The translations under genes were made by a program, and so were the position numbers. Below the pieces are notes generated by a model. That model was not told the DNA's origin and ran no database searches. It was given only the letters and a program-made list of their open reading frames with translations. This document shows, in pieces, positions 37,749-45,867 of a DNA stretch of 64,000 nucleotides (position 1 is its first letter; each line of letters begins with the position of its first letter). The DNA is from Acidobacteriota bacterium. GTDB lineage: Bacteria; Acidobacteriota; Blastocatellia; Pyrinomonadales; Pyrinomonadaceae. The DNA is taken from NCBI GenBank assembly GCA_020199775.1, contig JAIVJZ010000005.1, positions 1 through 64,000 on the forward strand. Reading direction: 5' to 3'.

Positions 37749-38022
37749 GCTTATCCTTATACCAATTGTTCGGGGGCTATCGCATCATAGCACGGAGAGA
37801 GCCGCTTCGCGTTCGCGCAGTTTGCGGGGGAGGGTGAGCGCGGAATGTAAGATGCTCCCAGGCCGCGCGGGGGATGTATCGGGGGTTCCTTGAGATAAAA
37901 GACGAAGCCCGCGAAAATTCCAGACGGCAAACTCGTTGACAAGGCCGCGAACGCACTCCTAAAATTCGACTCGTTGATCGCGCCCTCGCAATTGACAATC
38001 CCGCAACCGTCACCAGTGCACA
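37749..38022. other. divergent region dacB/ogg
   Basis: 274 bases between divergent genes; promoters for both should lie here but I cannot place them. No heptad element is present. Confidence 0.35.
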
Positions 38023-38685
38023 GTGCGTCGAGAACAACAGCCCGTCACCATCGAGCGGATTCGTGAGGCACACGCGGCGCGCGCCAAAGACATCCGCCGC
38101 CGCCTCGCGGAGTTTCGCGCCGTGCGGCGGCAAGCCTCGGACGAACGCTTCTGGGAAGAGTTGGTCTTTTGCATCTTCACGGCGGGCGCGTCGGCGCGCA
38201 TGGGCTTGCGTTCCGTCGAGGCGGTGCGCGCTCTGCTGGCCGAAGGCACGCACGAGGAGTTGGCACGCGCGCTCGACAAGAAGCACCGTTACCCGAACTC
38301 GCGCTCCGGCTACATCGTCGTCACGCGCGACTATTTGCGCGCCGACTGCGGAATGCGCCTGCGGGAGCGGCTGGAGAGCTTCGACGACCCGTTCGCTCGC
38401 CGCGACTGGCTGGCGCGCGAACGGCGCATCAAAGGTCTCGGGTATAAAGAGGCGAGCCACTACCTGCGCAACGTGGGTTTTCGCGGCTACGCCATTCTCG
38501 ACAAGCACATCCTGCGCAGTCTCGCCGAACTCGGCGTGCTCGAATCTCCGACGCCGCCGACAACCCGCGCGCGCTACCTCGACATCGAAGAGGCACTACG
38601 ACGTTTTGCCGCGCGCCTCGCCATAGATTTCGACGAACTCGACCTGGTACTGTGGTCTATGAAGACCGGGGAAATTCTGAAATGA
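38023..38685 (+). CDS. N-glycosylase/DNA lyase, archaeal-type Ogg2
   Basis: This 8-oxoguanine DNA glycosylase/AP lyase excises oxidised guanine. The hairpin-helix-hairpin motif IKGLGYKEASHYLRNVG carries the Schiff-base Lys142 and the downstream AILDKHILR carries the catalytic Asp160. FWEELVFCIFTAGASA and the C-terminal LWSMKTGEILK, including the terminal Lys used for base recognition, closely follow the Methanocaldococcus jannaschii Ogg as I remember it. Length 220 fits the Ogg2 group (about 205-215). The start is a GTG with no clear Shine-Dalgarno, so the exact N-terminus is uncertain. Confidence 0.92.
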   Translation: MRREQQPVTIERIREAHAARAKDIRRRLAEFRAVRRQASDERFWEELVFCIFTAGASARMGLRSVEAVRALLAEGTHEELARALDKKHRYPNSRSGYIVVTRDYLRADCGMRLRERLESFDDPFARRDWLARERRIKGLGYKEASHYLRNVGFRGYAILDKHILRSLAELGVLESPTPPTTRARYLDIEEALRRFAARLAIDFDELDLVLWSMKTGEILK

Positions 38686-38687
38686 AA

Positions 38688-38768
38688 AATGATGAAGTAG
38701 GAACGCGGAACGATGAACTAAAGTTCGCTTGCTTTTAGTTCATCGTTTCGCGTTCCTACTTCATCGTT
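38688..38768. repeat. heptad hairpin, AACGATG family
   Basis: Left AATGATG, AAGTAGG, AACGCGG, AACGATG; spacer AACTAAAG...CTTTTAGTT; right CATCGTT, TCGCGTT, CCTACTT, CATCGTT. 26 of 28 arm positions pair. It begins 3 bases after the ogg stop. Confidence 0.92.
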
Positions 38769-38790
38769 TTTTGAAGGGGGTGGCCGAAAG

Positions 38791-40548
38791 ATGAAAAAAC
38801 TGAGCCGTGCGTTGTGGGGCAGTTTGGCTGCCTTAATCGTGTGTGTGTCTTTGAGCGGCGTGGAGGCGCGGGCGGCCGCGCCGTTCGGAGGGGGCGATAA
38901 GAACCGTGAGAAGGCGGCGCGCGCCCTGCGAGAGGGCGAGTTTGAAGTCGCCGAGAAGATTTATCGCGCGCTCGTCGAGCGTAACCCGAAGGATGTGGCG
39001 GCGCGTCTGGGTCTGAGTTTCGCCTTGTTGAAGCAACGCAATCTGCGCGACGCCTACGATCACGCGGCGCGCGTGCTGGCGCTCGATCCGGCTTCGTCGC
39101 GGGCGCACGCGCTGATCGGTTCGGCGCTGCTGGCCTCCGGCGATTTCCGTCTCTCCATCGAAGAGTTTCGCACCGCGCTCGCCTTCAAGGAGGACGAGGC
39201 GTTGGCGATTGCCGGGCTTTCGATGATCAACTTCTACGAGAACCGCGCCGGGCTCGCGCTGGCGGGCTTGCGCCGCGCCATCTACCTCGAACCCGAAGAA
39301 CCCGATTACATCTTCTCGTTCGCGCAGGCCGCGGCGCGCTCCGAACGCTACCGCGAGGCGGCCGACGCCTACGAGACTTTTCTGCGCATCGCCCCGCGCA
39401 CCGACGCGGATCGCCGCGCGCGTATCCGCGGCCTGATCAGCTTCCTGCGCTACCTCGGCGCGCAGCGTCATCTCTACATAACCGGCGGCGCGTCGCAGGC
39501 GACCATCCCGTTTGAACTCGTCAACAGTCGGCCGATCATCAACGTGCGCATCAACGGCTCGAAGACGCCGCTGCGCTTCGTCGTGGACACGGGATCGGGC
39601 ATGTGCGTGCTCTCGACGCAGACGGCCGAACGAATGAACATCAAGCCCGTCGCGCAGGGCGGCCTCGCGCGCGCCGTCGGCGGCGGCGGCCGCTTCGAGA
39701 TCGTCTACGGCTTCCTCACGTCGCTGCAAATGGGCGAGGTGCGCGTCGAGAACGTGCCGGTCTACATCCGTCACTTCCACAACCAGCAGGAATCCGTGGA
39801 CGGTTACATCGGCCTCTCCGTCCTCGCCAAGTACGTTGCCGCTTTCGACTACGGCACGCAGGAGATGGCTCTCACGCGCCACTCGGAGCGGCCCGTGCAG
39901 GTGCGCCCGTTCACGGACACGGCCGTCCCGCTCAACTCGAATCACGTCATGTCCGACACGGGCGCGCAGCCCTCGGCCGGGATGCTGGCGGCCACGCCCC
40001 GCGCCGCCGCTCCCCCGGTTCTCAAACCGGCCGCCCCGACAACAGCGTCCGACGCAAACCGCAGTTATGAAGTTCCGATCCGCTCCACTTCGAGCGGGTT
40101 CTGGAGCAGTTCGGTCGTGCTTGAGGGGATCGAGAAGCCGCTCAACTTTATCATGGACACCGGCGCGAGCATCTCCGTCGTCTCGCAGGAACTCGCCCGG
40201 ACGGAAGACATGGCGCGCTTCGAGCAGAAGACGCGCCTTAGAGTTTTCGGCGCGGCCGGCGTCTCGGAAGACGTGGTGACGCTCCTTTTGCCGCGCGTCT
40301 CGTTCGGCGATTACACGCACGCGAATCTCTCCGCGGCCGTGCTCGACATGTCGGCCATCAACGAGACCTCCGGCTTCGAGCAGACGGGCATCATCGGCGG
40401 CAACGTCCTGCGCCGCTTCCGCGTCACGTTCGATTTCCTGCGCGGCCTCGTGCGGCTCGACCCGCTGACGACCGCCGCCCCGCCCGCGTCCTCGACGCCC
40501 GTCGGGCGTGACGCCAACGTCACGCCCGCTTCGGGGGCGACCCCGTGA
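38791..40548 (+). CDS. exported TPR protein with two retropepsin-like aspartyl protease domains
   Basis: A 585-residue product: signal peptide (1-30), a TPR region (about 35-210; ARALREGEFEVAEKIYRALV) and two retropepsin-like domains, each with the catalytic DTG: FVVDTGSGMCVLS (about 258) and FIMDTGASISVVS (about 452). Retropepsins need two such half-sites; here one chain carries both. A 60-residue Pro/Ala linker separates them. Likely a periplasmic protease or peptide-binding protein; substrate unknown. GAAGGGGG precedes the ATG, and the stop overlaps the next gene's GTG. Confidence 0.88.
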   Translation: MKKLSRALWGSLAALIVCVSLSGVEARAAAPFGGGDKNREKAARALREGEFEVAEKIYRALVERNPKDVAARLGLSFALLKQRNLRDAYDHAARVLALDPASSRAHALIGSALLASGDFRLSIEEFRTALAFKEDEALAIAGLSMINFYENRAGLALAGLRRAIYLEPEEPDYIFSFAQAAARSERYREAADAYETFLRIAPRTDADRRARIRGLISFLRYLGAQRHLYITGGASQATIPFELVNSRPIINVRINGSKTPLRFVVDTGSGMCVLSTQTAERMNIKPVAQGGLARAVGGGGRFEIVYGFLTSLQMGEVRVENVPVYIRHFHNQQESVDGYIGLSVLAKYVAAFDYGTQEMALTRHSERPVQVRPFTDTAVPLNSNHVMSDTGAQPSAGMLAATPRAAAPPVLKPAAPTTASDANRSYEVPIRSTSSGFWSSSVVLEGIEKPLNFIMDTGASISVVSQELARTEDMARFEQKTRLRVFGAAGVSEDVVTLLLPRVSFGDYTHANLSAAVLDMSAINETSGFEQTGIIGGNVLRRFRVTFDFLRGLVRLDPLTTAAPPASSTPVGRDANVTPASGATP

Positions 40549-41021
40549 AGCAGAGCCTCTATCTGGAAACCTCGGTGGTCGGCGCGTATCTCGACAACGG
40601 CGAGCCGTTCCGGCGCGATTTGACGATCCGCTGGTGGGAGCACGAGATGTCGGAATACCGAGCCACCGTCTCGCCGCTCGTCGCGCGCGAACTGGAACGC
40701 CTGCCCGAACCGCACCGCACGGCCTACTTGAAACTCGTCGCGCCGCTCGAACAGCTTGAGATGACGGACGAGGCCACCATTCTCGCCGAGGGCTACATCT
40801 CGCGCGGCATCTTTCACCGCAAGTACATCGCCGACGCCTTGCACGTCGCGGTTGCCTCCGTGCATAAAATAGATTATCTAGTTACGTGGAACTTCGGGCA
40901 TCTGGCGAACGTGCGAAGACAGGCGCGCATCCGTCTCTTCAACACGGCCGCCGGATTCTTCGTTCCGATGATCGTCACGCCGGAGTTTCTGGTTTCGGAG
41001 TTGACCGAGAGGAAAGATTAG
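40545..41021 (+). CDS. PIN domain nuclease, VapC-like toxin
   Basis: A 158-residue PIN-fold RNase. YLETSVVGAYLDN gives the first acidic residue, SPLVARELERL the second helix, and DALHVAVASVHKIDYLVTWNFGHLAN the third acidic residue with the family-typical WNxxHLAN end. PIN toxins cleave tRNA or rRNA. The GTG start overlaps the preceding stop (GTGA), so it is translationally coupled to the protease gene. The small gene that follows is a probable antitoxin, in toxin-first order. Confidence 0.88.
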   Translation: MKQSLYLETSVVGAYLDNGEPFRRDLTIRWWEHEMSEYRATVSPLVARELERLPEPHRTAYLKLVAPLEQLEMTDEATILAEGYISRGIFHRKYIADALHVAVASVHKIDYLVTWNFGHLANVRRQARIRLFNTAAGFFVPMIVTPEFLVSELTERKD

Positions 41022-41096
41022 TAAATCGTGAATCGTAAATCGTGAATAGACACTGCTTTCGTTTTTACTATTCACGATTTACGATTTACTATTCAC
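41022..41096. repeat. heptad hairpin, CGTGAAT family, between toxin and antitoxin
   Basis: Left TAAATCG, TGAATCG, TAAATCG, TGAATAG; spacer ACACTGCTTTCGTTTTTA; right CTATTCACG, ATTTACG, ATTTACT, ATTCAC. It starts at the toxin gene stop and ends 4 bases before the antitoxin ATG, so it may separate expression of the two. Confidence 0.9.
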
Positions 41097-41100
41097 CAGC

Positions 41101-41322
41101 ATGTATCGCAAGCCGAGATTTCTGGAAGAACTGCACGCCATTCGCGAGGAGATGTCGCGTGAGGCGGATTACGACGTGGAACTGTTCGCCGAGATGACGA
41201 GGACGGGCGCGCAGCCGGAGCACGGCCCGGAGCGCAACATCCGTGGCTTCAAAAGTCGCGCGCCGCGCGCCGACGACGCTCATGTGAAACCCATTCGGCC
41301 GCGAAAGCGAGCGACAAGATGA
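41101..41322 (+). CDS. probable antitoxin partner of the PIN toxin
   Basis: A 73-residue basic protein: a helical start (PRFLEELHAIREEMSREADYDVELFAEM) typical of small antitoxins that accompany PIN toxins, followed by an Arg/Pro-rich, probably disordered tail that could wrap the toxin. It has no Shine-Dalgarno because the ATG abuts the repeat. The functional link is inferred from position and size. Confidence 0.65.
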   Translation: MYRKPRFLEELHAIREEMSREADYDVELFAEMTRTGAQPEHGPERNIRGFKSRAPRADDAHVKPIRPRKRATR

Positions 41323-41395
41323 GGGGCCGGAGATCAGAGGCCGGCGATCAGTTAAAAACAAACTGCTTTCACTAACCTTCTGACCTCTAACCTCC
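41323..41395. repeat. heptad hairpin, GAGGTCA family (degenerate)
   Basis: Left GGGGCCG, GAGATCA, GAGGCCG, GCGATCA; spacer GTTAAAAACAAACTGCTTTC; right ACTAACC, TTCTGACC, TCTAACC, TCC. The arms are partly decayed, but the spacer has the clearest CTGCTTTC core. Confidence 0.8.
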
Positions 41396-41404
41396 GTACG
41401 AATC

Positions 41405-42193
41405 ATGGAAGAGACGTTTGAAGCCATCGGGTTGGACGTGCCGAGCGAGCGGGATTTCAATCATCTCGCGGAGCGCGCGGGCGATCAGGGCGAGCAGTCG
41501 CAGTTGCTGCGGCGCGGCGCGGTGCTGCACGGCCGCTGCTGGAAACTGGGCGAGGGGCTGGAAGTCTGGACGGTGCTCTACGAGTCGGGCACGGGCGACA
41601 TCTTTTACGCCGACTGCCGCCCCGGTTTTCGCGCCCGCTACACGCAGCGCATCAGCCCGTGGGCTTTGACCGAGTACGACGAAGAGGGCGAGGCCATCGT
41701 CCACGGCTACTGTGACGGGACGGAGACGGAAGTGCTCTTCGAGTTGCAGAACCTGACGGAAGTCGGCTTCGAGGGGTTCAACGGTCAGGAGTTGCACGTC
41801 GGTCTGTGCGGGCTGGCCTACCGTGCGCGCGTGTGTTCGCGCGAGGAGCGTCCGCGCTGGCAGGCTCTGGAAGAGTTTGCGCCCGCGCGCGCCGCGCACG
41901 AAAACGATTGGAGCTTGTGCGGCCGCGTGCTCTCGTTCAAGCCGCTGCGCAACCCGCTCTCCGGCGGCGAACTCTACTGGGCTTATCTCGACCTCGGCCA
42001 CTTCAAACTCGAAGTGCTCATCAACCAACGCAGCCTGCGCGGCGGCGCGCTCTGTGTCGGCGCGACGCTCGCCGCAGACGTGTGGCTGCAAGGCCACGTC
42101 CTCGACCGCCGCGCCCTGCAATCACGCTACGAAGGTCTCGACCGCTCAATCCGGCAAGCGGAACTCTGGACGCATTTGAAGCGGAGAAATTAA
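41405..42193 (+). CDS. conserved-looking protein of unknown function
   Basis: A 262-residue soluble acidic protein with no signal peptide or membrane segment. It alternates beta-like stretches (GLEVWTVLYESGTGDIFYADCRPGF; YWAYLDLGHFKLEVLINQRS) with Trp/Tyr-rich surfaces, and carries four Cys in its N-terminal two-thirds. No family is recognised. It is the first of a co-directional set including the antitoxin-like gene and the lytic transglycosylase. Confidence 0.75.
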   Translation: MEETFEAIGLDVPSERDFNHLAERAGDQGEQSQLLRRGAVLHGRCWKLGEGLEVWTVLYESGTGDIFYADCRPGFRARYTQRISPWALTEYDEEGEAIVHGYCDGTETEVLFELQNLTEVGFEGFNGQELHVGLCGLAYRARVCSREERPRWQALEEFAPARAAHENDWSLCGRVLSFKPLRNPLSGGELYWAYLDLGHFKLEVLINQRSLRGGALCVGATLAADVWLQGHVLDRRALQSRYEGLDRSIRQAELWTHLKRRN

Positions 42194-42211
42194 GACGAGG
42201 TGTGTTTTGAG

Positions 42212-42394
42212 ATGAAAGGCATTCAGTTTGTCACCGACGACAAAGGACAGAAGACCGCGGTTCTCATTGATCTGAAAAAGTATGGAGAGCTTTGGGAAGA
42301 TTTTTATGATGGCTTGATCGCAGCCGAGCGTGCTGACGAGCCGAGAGAATCTCTTGAATTTGTGAGAAAGAGATTACAGCAACAAGCGCAGTAG
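42212..42394 (+). CDS. small antitoxin-like protein, orphan
   Basis: A 60-residue protein starting MKGIQFVTDDKGQKTAVLID with LKKYGELWEDFYDGLI, the pattern of Phd/YefM-like or similar small antitoxins (short beta strands then helix). No RelE/ParE-like toxin follows within the window; the next gene is a transglycosylase. Codon use is less GC-rich than its neighbours (for example gatgaa, tttttatgatggc), hinting at recent arrival. The ATG at 42212 is preferred over GTG at 42200 because the family begins MKxIQF. Confidence 0.7.
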   Translation: MKGIQFVTDDKGQKTAVLIDLKKYGELWEDFYDGLIAAERADEPRESLEFVRKRLQQQAQ

Positions 42395-42406
42395 CTGTGA
42401 AATTGA

Positions 42407-43012
42407 ATGCCAGTCCTCAAGCGTCTCGTTCTCGCCGCCGCCGTCCTCTCCATCATCGCCGCCGTCGGCCTCTATTTTTTTAACCAGTACTGGATTCATC
42501 GTTTCGACGCGCTCATCGCGCGGCAGGCGAGCGTCTATCGCCTCGACCCCGACCTCGTGTGGAGCATCATCTACGAGGAGACATATTTCAGCCCGTGGAA
42601 GATCGGCGAGGACGCCGAGATCGGGTTGATGCAGGTGACGCCGACGGTGGGGCGCGAGTGGGCGGCGGAGACGGGGATGCGCGAGTTTGCGCAGCAGATG
42701 TCGCGCGACCCCCGGAGCGTGCTCGCCGACCCGGAACGCAACATACAGGTCGGCTGCTGGTATCTGGAAAAAATCTCGAAAGCCTACCGCGACCTGCCCG
42801 ACGCCGAGGCGCGCATGGTCGCCGCCTACAACGCCGGGCCGAGCCGCGCCGCCGAGTGGAACCGCGTCGCGTCTAATCAAACGCCGCTCACTTCGGCGCA
42901 GTTCGTCGAACGCATTGACATCCCTTCGACGCGCGCCTACGTCTCATCCATACTCGCGCGCTACCGCGAACTGAAAGAAGCCGGAGGCGGCGGGCGGCCG
43001 CAGAAGAAGTGA
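42407..43012 (+). CDS. lytic transglycosylase, SLT domain, membrane-anchored
   Basis: A 201-residue goose-lysozyme-like enzyme that cleaves peptidoglycan glycan strands to anhydromuropeptides. One N-terminal membrane helix (about 7-25), then the SLT fold: catalytic Glu58 (IIYEETYFSP), GLMQVTP, NIQVGCWYLEKI and AAYNAGPSRAAEW. Length suits a minimal Slt/MltE type. The stop overlaps the GTG of the next gene (GTGA). Confidence 0.93.
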   Translation: MPVLKRLVLAAAVLSIIAAVGLYFFNQYWIHRFDALIARQASVYRLDPDLVWSIIYEETYFSPWKIGEDAEIGLMQVTPTVGREWAAETGMREFAQQMSRDPRSVLADPERNIQVGCWYLEKISKAYRDLPDAEARMVAAYNAGPSRAAEWNRVASNQTPLTSAQFVERIDIPSTRAYVSSILARYRELKEAGGGGRPQKK

Positions 43013-44409
43013 CCTACCGGCAACTGCTCAGGGGGAACGCCAACTTTCGCCACCTGTGGTCGGGGCAGGTCGTCTCCGAGATCGGCGACTGGCTCAACAA
43101 CATCGCCGTGCTCGCCCTCGCGCTCGAACTCGCAGGCCCGGCGCGACAGGGACGCGCCATCGCCGTCTACGCCATCGCGCGCCACCTGCCGCTGTTCCTC
43201 TTCGGCCCCATCGCGGGCGTAGTGGTTGACCGCACGGATCGACGCCGCGTGATGATCGCGGCGGACGTGACGCGCGCCGTGCTCGCCGCCGGTTTCCTCG
43301 TCGCGCAACAACTCTCGTCGCTCCCGGCGATCTACGCGGTCGGCGCGTCGCTCTTCGCCGTCTCGGCTTTTTTCAACGCGGCCAAGCGCGCGACGATCCC
43401 CGTCGTCGTCACGGAGGCGGACGAACTGCTCGGCGCAAACTCGCTCTCGGCTTCGACCACCGCCGCGACCATCGCCGTCGGCTCCGCGCTCGGCGGACTC
43501 GTCGCCACCTTCATCAGCCGCGACCTTGTCTTCGTCCTCAACGCCGCCACCTTTCTCGTCTCCGCCCTGATGATCAGCCGCATACGCCTGCCCGCACGAC
43601 GCGACGCGCCCGCCGCGCAACCGGAGCGTCAACAAGCGGCAGCCCAAGCAATCAACTTTGCAAGCGCGGGAACGTCTGAAAAGTTTGTCAACGAGACTGC
43701 CCACGTCGCAACTCATCAACGCATCGTCGCCGGGTTGCGACGTGCCTTCTTCGAGTTTCGCGAGGGCTTGCGCTACGTGAGGCGAGACGGCGTGCTCGCG
43801 GCCGTCTTTCTCGTTGCCGCCGGTTGGGGGTTGGGCAACGGCGTGGCGCGCGCTCTCTACAGCGTCTTCGGCGCGCGGCTCGGCGAGTTGACGGCAGCGG
43901 CGTGGGCTGCGCGACCGCGCGACTTCGGCATCTCCGTGTTGTTCGTCGCGATGGGAGTCGGCGGCGTGCTCGGCGCGCCCGTCGCGCGTCGCTTCAACGC
44001 GGCGGGCGACAGTCTGGGGGCACGTATGGGTCGCTCGCTCGTCTTGGACGGCTGCGGCCTCGCCCTCTTCACCGTGATGCCGAGCCTGTGGACGGCGAGC
44101 CTCGTCCTCGTCGCGCGCGAGATGAACTTCGCCATCTGGTGGACGGCGCAGCAGACGCTCGTCATGCGCCGCACCGACAACGCCTACGCCGGTCGCGTCT
44201 TCGCCTCCTACGAAACTCTGACGACGCTGATGATGGTCTCTTCGATGTACGCCGCGGGCGCGGGAGCGGACGCATTCGGCATCCGACCCGTCGCGGCGGC
44301 GGGCGGTTTTGTGATTGCCTTTTCCGGTCTCCTGTGGTTTTTACTGAGACGAAGACAGGGCGCGCGCGCGCCTGCCGCGACCGACGCGCCGAAACACCTT
44401 TCGACATGA
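43009..44409 (+). CDS. MFS transporter
   Basis: A 466-residue membrane protein with about 12 helices. The loop 2-3 signature GPIAGVVVDRTDRRRVMIAAD is that of major facilitator exporters of the enterobactin-exporter (EntS/MFS_3) type, and the first helix lies after NFRHLWSGQVVSEIGDW. Substrate cannot be told; small hydrophobic compounds or siderophores are family options. It starts at a GTG overlapping the transglycosylase stop and its own stop overlaps the next ATG (ATGA). Confidence 0.9.
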   Translation: MTYRQLLRGNANFRHLWSGQVVSEIGDWLNNIAVLALALELAGPARQGRAIAVYAIARHLPLFLFGPIAGVVVDRTDRRRVMIAADVTRAVLAAGFLVAQQLSSLPAIYAVGASLFAVSAFFNAAKRATIPVVVTEADELLGANSLSASTTAATIAVGSALGGLVATFISRDLVFVLNAATFLVSALMISRIRLPARRDAPAAQPERQQAAAQAINFASAGTSEKFVNETAHVATHQRIVAGLRRAFFEFREGLRYVRRDGVLAAVFLVAAGWGLGNGVARALYSVFGARLGELTAAAWAARPRDFGISVLFVAMGVGGVLGAPVARRFNAAGDSLGARMGRSLVLDGCGLALFTVMPSLWTASLVLVAREMNFAIWWTAQQTLVMRRTDNAYAGRVFASYETLTTLMMVSSMYAAGAGADAFGIRPVAAAGGFVIAFSGLLWFLLRRRQGARAPAATDAPKHLST

Positions 44410-45800
44410 ACTCACTCGACTCGACGCAAAGTAAAATTCATTCGACGAAACTCTACTGCGCCCGCTGGATCATTCCCGTGGCGACGCCCGCGTTTGAAGA
44501 CGGCGCGGTCGCCGTCGAAGGCACGCGCATCGTCGGGGTCGGCGCGCGCGCGGAACTCGTGGCGCGGTACGCGGAATCGGCGTGCGAAGATTTCGGCGCG
44601 GCGGCGATCATGCCGGGTCTGGTCAACTGTCACACGCATCTCGAACTCACCGCGATGCGCGGTTATCTCGAAGACGTGGAAGGCGACTTTTTCGCGTGGC
44701 TGCGCAAACTGACCGTCGCGCGCACGACGCACATGACGGCCGACGACTTGCGCGTATCGGCGACGTGGGGCGCGGTCGAGGCGGCGCGGGCGGGCGTGAC
44801 TACGTTGGGCGATGCGTCGAGCTACGGCGATGCGAGCATGGCCGCGCTCCGCGAAGTGGGCTTGCGCGGCGTCGTCTATCAGGAGGTGATCAGCCCCGAC
44901 GCGCGCGTGGCCGATGAACTGTTGTCGAAACTGCGCGCCGACGTGGCGCGGCTGCGCGAACTGGAAAACGACTTGTTGCGCGTCGGCGTCTCGCCGCACA
45001 CGCCGTTCACCGTGAGCGAGCGTCTGCTCGCGGGCGTGACCGATTACGTCCTCGCCGAACAATTGCCGCTCATGATCCACGCGGCGGAGTCTGCGGACGA
45101 AGACGAGTTAATGCGGCACGGGCGCGGCGCGTTTGCCGAGAGCCTCGCCGCGCGCGGCATCGAATGGCGTTCGCCGGGCATGTCGCCGGTTCAGTATCTC
45201 TCCGAACGCGGCGTGCTCGCGGTGCGCCCCCTACTCGCCCATTGCGTGCGGGTTGACGAGGCCGACATCGAAACGATCAGGGTGGCGCACGCCTCCGTCG
45301 CTCATTGTCCGAAGTCGAACCTCAAACTCGGCCACGGCCACGCCCCGTTCGCGAAGATGTCGGAACTCAGGCGCGGCTTCGGCAGCGATTCGGTCGCCAG
45401 CAACAACACCTGCGACCTGCTCGAAGAAGCGCGCCTCGCCACGCTGCTCGCGCGCCTGCACCCGAACGAAGCGCACGGCGGCGAACTCTACACCGCAGAG
45501 CACGCCCTCGCGGACGCCACGCACGGCGGCGCGCTCGCGCTCGGCTACGAAGGCCGCACGGGCACGCTCACGACAGGCGGCGAAGCCGACCTCGCCGTCG
45601 TCCGGCTCGACGGCGCGCACCAAATTCCCGTCTACGACCCCGCGCGCGCGCTCATCTTCTCGTCCTCCGCGCGCGACGTTGCGCTCACGTTGGTCGCAGG
45701 CCGCGAAGTCTATCGCGACGGCCGCGTCGCAACCGTAGACGAAGAACGCCTGCGCGCGCGCATGGCGGAGATAAGAGAGAAAGTGAATCGTAAATCGTAA
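44406..45800 (+). CDS. metal-dependent amidohydrolase (aminofutalosine/MTA/SAH deaminase-like)
   Basis: A 464-residue amidohydrolase-superfamily enzyme, probably a deaminase of adenosine-type or futalosine substrates. MPGLVNCHTHLELTAMRG gives the metal ligands His76 and His78; LAHCVRVDEADI, HCPKSNLKLG and the Asp in FGSDSVASNNTCDLLEEAR complete the site (family usually GTDS, here GSDS). The ATG at 44406 follows from the ATGA overlap with the MFS gene; upstream frame is antisense to nothing but overlaps MFS and is rejected. The last residues VNRKS and the stop lie in the heptad arm at 45783-45800. Confidence 0.88.
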   Translation: MNSLDSTQSKIHSTKLYCARWIIPVATPAFEDGAVAVEGTRIVGVGARAELVARYAESACEDFGAAAIMPGLVNCHTHLELTAMRGYLEDVEGDFFAWLRKLTVARTTHMTADDLRVSATWGAVEAARAGVTTLGDASSYGDASMAALREVGLRGVVYQEVISPDARVADELLSKLRADVARLRELENDLLRVGVSPHTPFTVSERLLAGVTDYVLAEQLPLMIHAAESADEDELMRHGRGAFAESLAARGIEWRSPGMSPVQYLSERGVLAVRPLLAHCVRVDEADIETIRVAHASVAHCPKSNLKLGHGHAPFAKMSELRRGFGSDSVASNNTCDLLEEARLATLLARLHPNEAHGGELYTAEHALADATHGGALALGYEGRTGTLTTGGEADLAVVRLDGAHQIPVYDPARALIFSSSARDVALTLVAGREVYRDGRVATVDEERLRARMAEIREKVNRKS

Positions 45801-45857
45801 ATCGTAAATAGAAAGAATCGTTTTTCTCTATTCACGATTTACGATTCACGATTCACG
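45783..45857. repeat. heptad hairpin, CGTGAAT family
   Basis: Left GTGAATCG, TAAATCG, TAAATCG, TAAATAG; spacer AAAGAATCGTTTTTCT; right CTATTCACG, ATTTACG, ATTCACG, ATTCACG. Its left arm encodes the end of the amidohydrolase; its right end is 10 bases from the ackA ATG. Confidence 0.9.
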
Positions 45858-45867
45858 GTTTTTTATT

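Noticed and set aside
43824..44409. A fusion of the MFS gene and the amidohydrolase
   Set aside because: The amidohydrolase frame is open upstream, but that part overlaps the MFS gene in another frame; the ATGA overlap at 44406 marks the true start.
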